The position numbers and the translations under genes were made by a program. Below the pieces are notes generated by a model, which did no database searches, had not been told where the DNA came from, and saw nothing but the letters and a program-made list of their open reading frames with translations. From NCBI GenBank assembly GCA_946811185.2, contig OX328107.1:11869565-11933564 (forward strand): 64,000 nucleotides of DNA. Direction: 5' to 3'. The stretch is from Hippopus hippopus. Lineage: Eukaryota > Mollusca > Bivalvia > Cardiida > Cardiidae. Below, in pieces: positions 45,301 to 57,300 of the stretch. Position 1 is the first letter of the stretch. Each line of letters begins with the position of its first letter.

Positions 45301-48300
45301 GGACGACGGACGACACATGACGCATGACGGATGACGCACGACGGACAACGGACATTGGGTGATCACAAAAGCTCACCTTGAGCACTTCGTGCTCAGGTGA
45401 GCTAAAAACAAGAGCGGCAAATTGTCACAAGATACGCCCGTCCCACCACCAGTTGTCGAGGGGGGATAATAATCGTAAAGGGCAGGTACAGGAAAATAGT
45501 AGTGCAGCAGAAATCATGTAAGTGATTGAAGTAGGCATGAATGTCTCCTCTAATGTTAAGGAAACATGTATATAAAGTTTCAGGTCATTCAAACATGAAA
45601 AGACAAAGTTATATTGTAGAGAAGCATGAAAAGCTGTAAGAAAAAAATAATGAATAGGGAATAGTTCCAAAAGGGCATTAGGTAAGGTTACAGCTCCAGT
45701 GCATTGCACTTTTCGTAACTGCAAAAAACATGTGTACCAAGTCTAGGGTCAATTTGACTTAAGGTGACAAAGTTCCGTTCCAGACAAGCAAGAAATACTG
45801 TAAAAATGAAGATCAAAGTGGAATTACTCAAAATCCGCGCTAGGTAGAGTTATTGTTCTTGCGCACTGTACTCCGTAATATTGCAACAAACATGCATACC
45901 AAGTTTGAAGTCGTTCTGACTTGAGATGAAAGTTATATTCCGGACAAGCACTAAATGCTGTAAAAATGACGATCAAAGGGAAATAACTCAAAGATAGCAC
46001 GAGGTAGAGTTACAATTCTTGCGCACTGCACTTCCAAATATTGCAACAAATAAGCATACCATATTTCAAGTCATTCCTACTTAAGATGACATAGTTATGC
46101 TCCGGACAAGCAAGAAATGCTATAAAAATGAAGATCAAAGGGGGAATAACTCCAAATATGTGCTAGGAAGAGTTATGGTTCTTGTGCACTGCACTCCGTA
46201 ATTTTTCAACAATCATGCATACCAAATTTGAAGATTTTCAGACTAGAGATGACAAAGTTATATTCCGGACAAGCAGAAAATGCTGTAAAAATGACGATCA
46301 AAGGGAAATAACTCGAAGACAGTATGAGGTAGAGTTATGGTTCTTTAGCACTGCACTCCGTATTATTGCAACAAACACAAATGCCAAGTTTCAAGTCAAT
46401 CGGACTGGAGATGACAAAGTTATGCTCCGGACAAAGAACTGGACGCCGCCCGCCTGCCCGCCCGCTCGCAATGGGTGATCCCATAATACGTCCTGTCTTC
46501 GACGGGCGTATAAAAAAGCACTTACAATACTTACCCATGAAGAATGTGCAGATATACACCATGTGAGCAAAGTTAAACAGACAACCAGTCCTGCAGTAAA
46601 CCATGCAACCACACACTGTCGTATAATGCTGCTTGCTGTATTTTTACTCTGTATCGATAGAAAATAAAATTAACCCTTTCCCAAAAGACAAATTTAAGAC
46701 TCTTCCAAATTCAATGCATCTGTAGAATACAAATCCAAAAGTGATACAAATAACTGAAATTCTTTGACAAAGAAAACATTGTGGGAAAAGGAGAAAATGC
46801 AGGTAACCAGCATTTTCTCCTTTTCCCACAATGTTTTCAAAAGCCATCTTCCTCATGGTGGTTACAACATGGGATCATTTAGAGAAGGAGTAAAGGGTTA
46901 AGCGGTTTCACATGATTATAATGAAGTAACATTTCAAGAATTTAAAGACATCATCTGTCAAGACACACAATCCAAATTTCTTCATGGTGACCTTCAAAGA
47001 CCCACTGCCGGCCAAAAGTAAACAATAAGGGAGTCAAAAACTAGCCAAATTCAATTCATTTTTCTGTCAGAGACTGAAACTTTGACAGACCACACTCAGA
47101 CACATTATCAGACTCATACTGACATCCATACATTCCATTGTTATGAATTAAATTTGCCTGCATTTTAAATCACACATATTTCTTTTTGGCCCCTATTGGA
47201 CCTTTACAGTCTCTGAAAACTATTTATATCTTTTGTTGCTTTTGCTGACAGTACAGATTCAGATCAGGATGCACTGTAAATGCACATTTTATGATATGAT
47301 CTGTCTAAACAGGCTTGAAATTTCACTATTCTGGTCTTTTTCACTGACTAGATATATCTATTTCTTCTATTTGATGCTGAAGAGCTGATGTTACCTAAAA
47401 AGGTAAAATTGCATCAGAAAAGAGCTTTCAACTTTTGCAATAATTTTTATCAAAATCTATTTACTTGGTAATCCATAGAAATCATCAAATGCTTTATTAG
47501 ACCTTTCCAAACCAAAGACATACACTGTATTAACATTTACAAACCCACCCCGTCAGGGATCCCACCAAGAAATTAGGCTTTTGAAAATTGATTGAATGGT
47601 GTTTTACCCTGCTTTCAACATTATTTCAGTCACATCATGGCTACAGCTCACATATTCATGTATTTCCTAGGATTTACCAGTACTAGGCTAGGGCTCTGAA
47701 GTGTCTTGCCTAAACACTCCCCAGAAAAAAAAAACATGCAGATCCAGTGGAACTCGAACCCAGGGCATCCAGCTTATGAGTACCCACACTTTACCACTGA
47801 GCCACGCAGGACCCCCGGGCTTTTGCAAACATTGAGAGAATAGGAGATATTGCTGGTAGCCAACCCCATTCTCATGAGCCACACTTTAAGTCTTATTTTG
47901 TCATCTGCAAATGTTTTCAATGTGGACAAGTCTAAAATATCGTTGTATGATAGAAACATCCTAATGATAAAGAAATAGACATGAAAAAATATAGATTCAT
48001 AGGATTGACTGTCACTTACTTTTGATAACAAATAATCAGATGAATAACCAGCCAGCAAAGAACCAATCATTCCACCAATTTCAGAGGCACTTGTGTAACT
48101 ATTACCTACAAAAATCAATGCAACACATGAATCAGAGCTGACCTTAACTCTATACCAGACAACATTATGGATAAAATGATAGGGTTTGTCTTTGAAAGAC
48201 TAGAAAACATTGTGGGAAAAGGAGAAAATGCTGGTTTACCAGCATTTTCTCCTTTTCCCACAATGTTTTCAAAAGCCTTCCTTTCCAACTCTGAATCGTT

Positions 48301-51300
48301 TGTTTAGGGTTAAAATCATTGCCTTCTGAAACAAACATGATGTGCACAGATGACTGAAAACATTGTTGTGAAATATGAATGGTTAGTCAACATATGCCAC
48401 ATTTTCATACATCAGTATGTACACATGAAAATGTACTGGCAAAAAGAGGAACTAATTGTCACAATCTGACTGATGAAGGAAATGAACTAAACAATGAGAA
48501 ACACTTGATAGACAGGACATTATCCTTATTGATATGGGAAAAAATTTTATGGAAAAACAGCAATTGGTTGTCTTCTTGTTGATCTTTTATTCATTCTCAC
48601 CACATGTTGCCAGGTTGGGTCACGCCAAAAGAAGTATGTTTATCATTTTAGTAGGGAATAGTGCGAGATACAGGACAAAACCCATCCTAAATTACGCCTG
48701 GTTTCTCTAATGCATTCAGCATATAGCACCATCACACAGGATAATGTTTTCAAGTTTCATCTATTAGACAAATTGTAAGTTTAGTTGCCAAGCCATGCTT
48801 TTCCATGATATAGTTTAGAGTATGGTTGTTTTGTTCTCTTGTTTTTAGTTTGTTTGTTTGGTGTTTTATGCAGCTATTAACAATATTTTAGTAATATAAT
48901 TGCTGCCAGAACACCTGCCTATGTTTCCTTGTTTTTCTTTACCAATTCTACTTAGCAACTGGCTGCTTTCTAAAAAAAACATTAGTAAAACACTAGAGGG
49001 TGACTATGGAATGAATCCTGTTGCAATGACAAGCAGAAAATTGATTAATAGCAAAAACTTTTCTTTTTAGGTCATCCCACACTGACTGCCTAGCCCGACA
49101 TTGGGCCAATACTTCTTGTAAATACATTAAACCAGCTTTGAACAGATTATGACTCTTATGTATAAATGACCAATGATGAATTCACCTGTGATGATTGAAT
49201 GACCAAGGTCATTCACTAAATAAAGTGGTACCCACTGTAAGGTTCCATACTGCAACCAACTGATAAGCCCATAGGTAAAACAAACACTTCCATAACCAGG
49301 TAACTTGAACAACTCTAACCTAGACATCTTGCCTTCAGCTTTATTACCTACAAGGCAAGTTAGAGTCTTCAATGAAATAAAGTCAGAATAAAACAAAGTC
49401 TTAACTTACCCACTTCACATCAATTGCAAAAATTCTCTTAACATACATCAATCACTCTCCATGATTCCTTTCTGGAAATCCTACCCAGTGCACACACCAC
49501 AATGTTGGTCATTTCAAAGGTTGAGCCCACTTACCACAGAATTCAAACCTGGAACCTTTCATGGGAGATGTTAATGCTATACACTACAGTCACCTATATA
49601 TTTCCATTTTTTAATATTCGTCTTAGAACTGCATGTGTTCAGGGTAAGGTTAATATTGGGTCTTTCAGAGCAATTTGTATTTTTTTCAAGTTTAACCTCT
49701 TACTGTTCAAAATTGTAAGACACTTCGAAAACTGCTGCAAATTACACAAAAGTCAAACAAGAAAGGGAAAAGAAAATAATGCATTCCAGAAACACCAAAA
49801 ACATTGTGCTATAAGCAAGGGCTCCTCTTCCCAGAATATTTTCTAAAGGTAGCCTTTGTTTGGGGCATAAAAAGTCTTATTGCTAGAGTAAAGTGTCAAT
49901 CTTTTTTCACATGCATAATGCACTAATTCAAAACCACAACCATAATCATGAAGTTACAGCTCTGTCCTTGAAAAGCTGCATATCAAGGTTCACCACTTCA
50001 ATTGTTCAAAAACTCCTATTCCCAACATTCTATCCTTTCACATCAAGATTTTAAAAGCTTTCTTCAGGGCTCTTAAAGCATGTGATTGTGTGATAAAGGA
50101 ATCAACTGTCATTTTCAATGCTGACACAGTATAAATCAACATAAACTCGGCCATTTACTGCTGTCTATTCAATGTTTAACATTGATTTAAACAGTATATC
50201 ATTAACATCAAGACAGCTAGCAAACCTGTACATGCATTTCTAGTGTTTCTTACCACCAGCACTAAATCTTCCCATACCACTGGCTACTTTCACGCATAAA
50301 AGTAGACATAGTCAAACCAGTGTTCAGCAGAGAAAGAGTGATAAATGCAGAAAAAGAGTATTATTTTTGTGAGTGATCAAATCACTTACTGTCTGTTTTC
50401 TTGTCTGTATTATCAATGTTTGTTGGTAAAACACTGTAGCTATATTCTAAAACAACATATACAATTGGTCCAGCTATAACTGAGCAGACACCTGTGAAAA
50501 TTGAAAATATTCAAATTTTTTAAAATTGACAGAAACAACAAACATTTTAGAAAGAAGGAAGAGTACCCTTGTCATTATACTGAAAACATTGTTGGAAAAG
50601 GGGTATTTGCCAACTATTGGTTGACAAGACTTAATCCTGTACCAAACAATCCTGTCTTTTCACGAAACTGAGGAAGAAGGCTTTTGAAAACATTGCTGAT
50701 GTATGAAAATGTAGGGCATGTTGACTAACCATTCACATTTCACAACAGTGTTCTCAAAGTCATCTGCATCATGTTGGTTTCAGAAGGCAATGATTTTAAC
50801 CCTAACCAAATGATTCAGAGTTTGAAAAGAAGGCTTTTGAAAACACTGTGGGAAAAGGAGAAAATGTTGGTAGCCAGTATTTTCTCCTTTTACCACTATA
50901 TTTTCTACCCTTAAACAGAAAAATATCATTATTTTCCACACATTTAAATTGTCATCTGCAAATGCTTCCAACCTGGACAAGTCCAAAACCTTGTGGTATG
51001 GAAAAAGGGTAACTGACAGTCACATTCTACATTTTCCCCGAACCTAACTCTGTTAAGTTTGTATTCAAAAAAACTTAGTTTAACTACTGTTACACTATCC
51101 TATACGACCCTGGCTAAAACCACATAAGGCAGGCCTTTGTGAAAACAAATGAAGTATGTGCTAAAGTGTAATTTGTCCCAATGCCATATTACACAAGCAA
51201 TTTTGCTCAATTTCCCTAAAAATTTAGAAAAAGTAATCAACACTGAACAGTAATACGATGCTGTCCAGTAATCTAGCGTACCCAAGCAAACGACTGTTGA

Positions 51301-54300
51301 TTATTACACTAAAAGGAATTGCTAGATCCTCACAACTATTTATCTACATGTATTTATAGAATTATTTCATCTAGATTGTGACTCAAGATAGTTATAAAAA
51401 GATTCCCTGAACAATACAAGCATTCAAGAAGTAAACACAAACCGTGAGGTTTTATCCGGCATACAACTGTCCGGTGATCTTGCGCACTTATATTAAATTA
51501 CGTCACTGCAAAGGATTTCTAAAGTATTTGTGGTCCATACAAAGAAAAATTGTCGAAAAGAAATAATTATGCTTGATTTGTGCCTTTGATGCAGAACTTT
51601 AACAAACTGTCGGCAGATAGGAAATGAATTTGTCGTCTGATAAAGGTTGCATGTAAATAAAGAAAATAATGTTAAAACTGTTTCTTAGGATCTTATAGAG
51701 CTGTAAAATATGTGTTTAATGGATTTGTCTTTGTGATGGGACACGAATTACTCATTTAATTGACAGATAAAAAGTATTACAGTCTGGAATTGGGTCATAG
51801 GGCGTGTTTATGAATAATTAATCAGGATGATATCATAGACAAACTTTAGACTCTCTCAGGTACAAAATTTAGCCAAAGTTACTTTCTGAAGGTTTCTCTG
51901 TTATTCCAAATTTGTATGATCTAAGAAACACTGCAGAAACGGTTTGGTTTCAGCAAACAAGCTCGCAGAACAGGAATCTACCAAAGTGCGCAAGATTACC
52001 GGACACGCAAGATTACCAGACACAACGGTAATTTTAAAAGTTATGACCGGCCCTCTTGGAAAAGTGGTTTTAATGCACCTTTGTAATGCAGTATACATAG
52101 TACGTCATCACATAATAAAGATTCATCAATTTCAGCTGACATCTGACTGAATCAGGAGGTTGAATAGTCCTTGGACAGGCAGAAAATTTACAAATAGCAC
52201 AAAGTATCAACCAATGTCAGCCTGTGCGAAATGTGCAGGCTGACATGGCTTGATACTTTTTGCAGATGCACTGGATCCTCTTTTATCAGAGCATGGCTGT
52301 TATATTTATAGAATAATGGATTAACCCTTTCCCACACAATCCTGACTTTTAACAACCCTGAGAAAGAAGCCTTTTGAAAACATTGTGGGAAAAGGAGAAA
52401 ATGCTGGTAACCAGCATTTTCTCCTTTTCCCACAATGTTTTCTACTCTTGCCAAAACAAATTTCAAATTTTCAGTCACATTTATTTTGATTTGAATTCGA
52501 AACAGACTGAAATTTTGTCGATTGGTAAAGTGTTAAACTGATCTCTAATTTTTCTACACAGAGTAGTTTCAAGTAAAGGTTCCCTACCAGGTAAGGCTAT
52601 ACTTGTTTTCCAGCCAAAATATGTGATGATATATGCGGTAAACAATGGACCAGCAGTTCCTGCAACATTGATGGATGTAGATAAAACACTCCAGGCTGTG
52701 CCTAGCTGATCTTTCCTAAATATCTGTCAGGTCAAAATAACAACGATCATAATAATAATCAGAACCATGCTCTGTGACAAGTGGGGTTTAACGAATCTGC
52801 AAAAAGAATCAACCCAGATCAGCCTGTGCAGTCCCCACAGGCTGATCTGGGTCGATCCTTTTTATTATTTGTCAATTTTTCTGTTTGTCAAAAGAACAGT
52901 TTACAATATGATTCAGTGTGTTTTGAGAGAACATGCACTTCATAGATCCATAATAATAGGATGACTTGCTTGGTATAATGCATCACGGAGAGGCATTGAA
53001 CAACCCCCTTTTTGTCAGAGAGTGATTCATTATAGATTACAGGTGACTCTTCAACACTTTCCAACCAATATTGGAATCGTCCATACTGAGGCATTTCCAA
53101 TTAAATGCGGTTCACCTGATGTGATTGATATTTGAAAGAGTAGAAAACATTTGGAAAAGCAGAAAATACCAGTCACTAGCATTTCTACTTTTTTCCTCGT
53201 TGTTTTCAAAAGCCTTTTTCTTCAATGTTGTAAAAACAAGGGACTGTTTGGCAAAGAGTTAAACATAGTTAGAAAAAAATAGTTATGAGAAGTTATTTTT
53301 CTAATTCTGTTTAAAGGAAAAGTGTCCATAATAATTCGATTGTGTATTTAGGCAGACCATTTTAATTTCAATAGGTTGTGACCTGAAATCAAACAGTCTT
53401 AAACTAACTTGGACTTTTTCTCCTTCTTTGACATTGTTTTCAAACTGAGTTTCTAACTATGGGTCATCAAAACACAAGATTGTTTGGTAAAGAGTTAAGA
53501 TATCTTTGTCAAACTTTCAGTATAGGACTGTAATACACACAGGAAAATTTAGTATGCATTCAGGTCTAGGAAAATATCAGGGGCAAAATAAAGAAAATGC
53601 TTGATACTAGCAATTTCTTCATTAGCCACAATGTTTTTTTTTCTAAAGTGGTTATTTGCAAGACAAAGAAGTCATTTGCAGCATGTAACATGCTAGACAA
53701 TGAGAGTTTTACCTGTTTAAGTATTTTGACTGCAGCAGGCCAGCCTGTACCAGCAGCCACTCCATTCAGCATCCACAACAAGGTGAACATAGTTATAGAA
53801 CTACTCACATCTGGAAATAGGATTCAACCCCATAACTTTACAAATGAGCCATGCTCTCACAAAAGGGACTTTAATACATCTCCCTAATCCATTTTACCAC
53901 GAAATTCATTACATAACGACAGATACATAACATCCATTTTTTTAGCAACTAGCTGAATCTTTGGGTAGAATGGTCCTTGAACATGCATAAAATTTACAAA
54001 AAGTAAAAAGTTTCAAGCCATGTCAGCCCCACAGACTGCGCAGGTCAATACTTTTTTTAAGATTTATCAAAGCCCATTTTCACAAGCATGGGTTAAATAT
54101 AAGTTATTTTTTCATCAAGATACAATTCACATCTCTCAAAAACATTGTTGGAAAACAAGCAACTATTAATTTGAAGGAAAAAAAAACCCCTTCATTTCTG
54201 ACTGTTTTCTACACAAACTGTTTGACTTCACATAAGATCTAGGTATAATTTATTCTTGAACACTGAAACATGAAATTCAATACATTCTATCTTTACTTGG

Positions 54301-57300
54301 CCTGTGAAAAAATATTGGTTGGTTGGTTGGTTGGTTGGTTGGTCGGCTGGTTGGTTGGTTGGTTGGTTGATATTTTACACCACTTTCAACATAATATCAG
54401 TCATACCATTGAGACAGTTCACATATTCATGTATGTCCATTATTTCATCAATATTTGGCTGGAGATCAAAATTTCTTGTCCATGGACACTCCCTTGAAAA
54501 TCCAGTGCTTTTAGTGAGGCTCAAACACCAGGCCTCCAGTTACACATTCTATTGCCACTAGGCCACACAGGACTATGTGAGAAGGAATGAAAAGGATTAT
54601 AAATGTTATATATAAAAATCAGACTTTACTTGCAAATGCAAAAGCAGTGATTCCCTGCAGTAAAAGGCCTGCTGTAAGAGCTATCTTTGGGCTAACAACA
54701 TCCAACAGAACCCCGCAGACAAACTTACTGGCAGCATAGGCAATCAGCTGGGCACTCAGAATCAGTCCTGATGGCAAAGAGTAAACAGTGAGTTGGTACA
54801 TGTATTACATTTGACCAACACTCTGACAAAAGGGGGTTAAAACATCTCTATGAACCATTATACCAAGCAAGTCATCATATAATTAGGGCTCCATAAAATC
54901 CATTTTGTACTAACAAATAATTGAACCTGGAGGAGGAGTGGTCCTTGGACATGCAGAAAATTGACCAATAGCAAAAGGTTTCAACCCATGTCAGCCTGTG
55001 CAGACTGCACAAGCTTACACGGTTCAGTACTTTTTGCAAATGAATTAAGCCCCTTTTCACAGAGCATTGCTCATTTATATGTCTACTCTTCCTCCCTCCC
55101 TTTTGAAACAAAGTTGCTATAGATGACTTTGAAAACAAAATTCTTGGAACATATGGATATTCAACATCAATCATCCCTTTGTCAAACGAATCCAGGTTTT
55201 AGTGACCCTTAGAAAGAAGGCAGGTAACCAGCATTTTCTCCTTCTCCCATATTGTTTTCTATTTTTCCAAAGAAAAAAAAAAACAAGAGGGCCATGATGG
55301 CCCTGGCCCTGTATAGCTCCACTGGTTAATAAGTAAAAACCATACCTTGCAAAATATTTCAATACTTGGCCAATTGGTTTCGAACTAGAAGAAATAAAGA
55401 AATTATGACCCCAGGGCAAAGCCATTTTTGACCACAAGGCTATAATTACTTGAGTCTTGGTAGAGGTTCAATACCAAATAATACAGGTCTAGAATGAGTG
55501 GTTATAAACAAGAAGGCTTTCAGAGTTTCCTCAATAAAAAGCCCTGTATTTGGTAGCCCTAGGTCTTATAGTTAGTAACAAGAGGATTTCTAAGGATTTC
55601 ACTATATAAGCCCATTTAAAAAATGTGACCCCTGTGGTGGGGCCAAATATGACCCCAGGGCTATAATTTTGGCCCCCTTGGAAGAGGCCCACTAGATAAA
55701 GCTACATGCAAAATTTGGTAACCCTAGGCCTCATGGCTTAGTACAAGAAGATTTCTAAAGTTTTCACTATATACATGTAAGCCCATGTAAAACTTGTGAC
55801 TCCTGGGGCAGGGCCAAATTTGATCCAAGGGCTATAACTTGGGTACTCTTGGTATAGGCCCAATAGATAAAGCTACATGCAAAATTTGGTAGCCCTAGGC
55901 CTTATGGCTTGGTACAAGAAGTCTACTAGATAAAGCTATGTGCAAAATTTGGTAGCCCTTGGCCTTATGGCTTGGTACGAGAAGATTTTTAAAGTTTTCC
56001 CTATATAATCCCATGTAAAACTTGTGCCCCCTGGGGCGGGGCCACATTTAACCCAGGGCTATAATTTGAAGAAACTTGGTAGAGGTCTTCTAGATAAAGC
56101 TACATGCCAAATTTGGTAGCCCTAGGCCTTTTGGTTTTAGACAAGAAGATTTTCAAAGATTTTCAACATTTTTCAGTTTTGTTGCCATGGTAACCAGAGT
56201 TTTTGAAGGAATAAAATTCTTTCAAAAATTCTGAAGAGGGCCATGGCAGGATCATTTCTGTGAAGTTTCATCAAAATTAGATGGGTATTTTCAGAGAAGA
56301 TGTTTGAAATAAAAGTTAACGCACAGACAGATAGACACACGGACGCTGGACGGACACCAGGCCATGACATAAGCCCACTGGCCTTAGGCCAGTGGAGCTA
56401 AAAACCATCATTTAAGCCACATTTAATTTGCAGTCTGCAAATCATGCTTTCAATTTGAACCAGTCCAAAACTTTGTGGTTTGGTAAAGAGATAAAACCAC
56501 TGTAGGAAGCAGAGAAAATGCAGGTAACTAGCATTTTCTACATTTCCTGCAATGTTTTTTTTTTTACTTTTTGAGAGACAAATACAATCATATTGGTAGG
56601 GTAGAGTTAAGGTCTAACAAAACATATATATATGCTGAAAGACTGTGTGCCACAACAATTTCTAAGTCACCGTTTTCCCACACTAATACAGTCACAGGTA
56701 TACTTCGCAGTGAGAGAGTACTGACTCCTATCACATTTTCTTTCATTTGTCCTTGAAAATACTTTTGACTGTGACTGACTTTGAACTCACAACAACCCTC
56801 TGACATTTCCTAATTTTCCTCCTTTTACAAAAATGATGTCTTCCCTTTTAAAATAAAATTATATTTGCCTCTGCAAATTTCTATTAATCTGGAGAAGTCA
56901 AAAATTTTCATCTTGTTAAAAGTTTACATATACAGCTTAACTCTTTACCAAACGACAAAATTTTAGACTTGTCCAAATTGAAAGTATTTGCAGACGACAA
57001 TTTAAATGCAGCTCAGAAAAGGAAATTTTTCTTTGATAGGGAAGAAAACATTGTGAGAAAGGAGAAAATGCTGGTTACCAGCATTTTCTCCTTTTCCCAT
57101 AATGTTTTCAAAAGGCTCAGCATTTTCTCCTTTTCCCATAATGTTTTCAAAAGGCTTCTTCCTTAGGGTCGTTAAAACTCGGGATTGTGTGGTAAAGGGT
57201 TAAAGCACAAGATTTGTTGCTTGTGCAGACAGCATAGATCAAGATCATATTGCACAAAAAATGTCGTCTGATTTTGAATCTATACTGCCCACTACTTTGT

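Larger units (their letters stand above)
42917..45407 (+). mobile_element. Modular repeat element J1 (Helentron/pearl-like) in transporter intron 8
   Basis: Begins AAACAAGAGG with a small palindrome (AGGGCCATGATGGCCCT). It then has GCTCACCTGAG (42945-42955), two different internal tandem arrays (145 bp and ~166 bp units), a GACG-rich microsatellite-like stretch, and a 3' hairpin ending CTCAGGTGAGC (45392-45402) plus AAAAA. The two 11-bp ends are exact reverse complements. Subterminal inverted repeats, a 3' hairpin, internal tandem repeats and no coding capacity match non-autonomous Helentrons (HINEs) and the bivalve pearl elements. No replicase or helicase frame is present. Confidence 0.65.

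Noticed and set aside
45167..45385. Minus-strand frame in the modular element
   Set aside because: Lies in the GACG-rich 3' segment of J1, which is non-coding in the related copies.
54270..54561. Overlapping frames with repeated LVGW
   Set aside because: Translation of the (TTGG)n tail of a SINE remnant.
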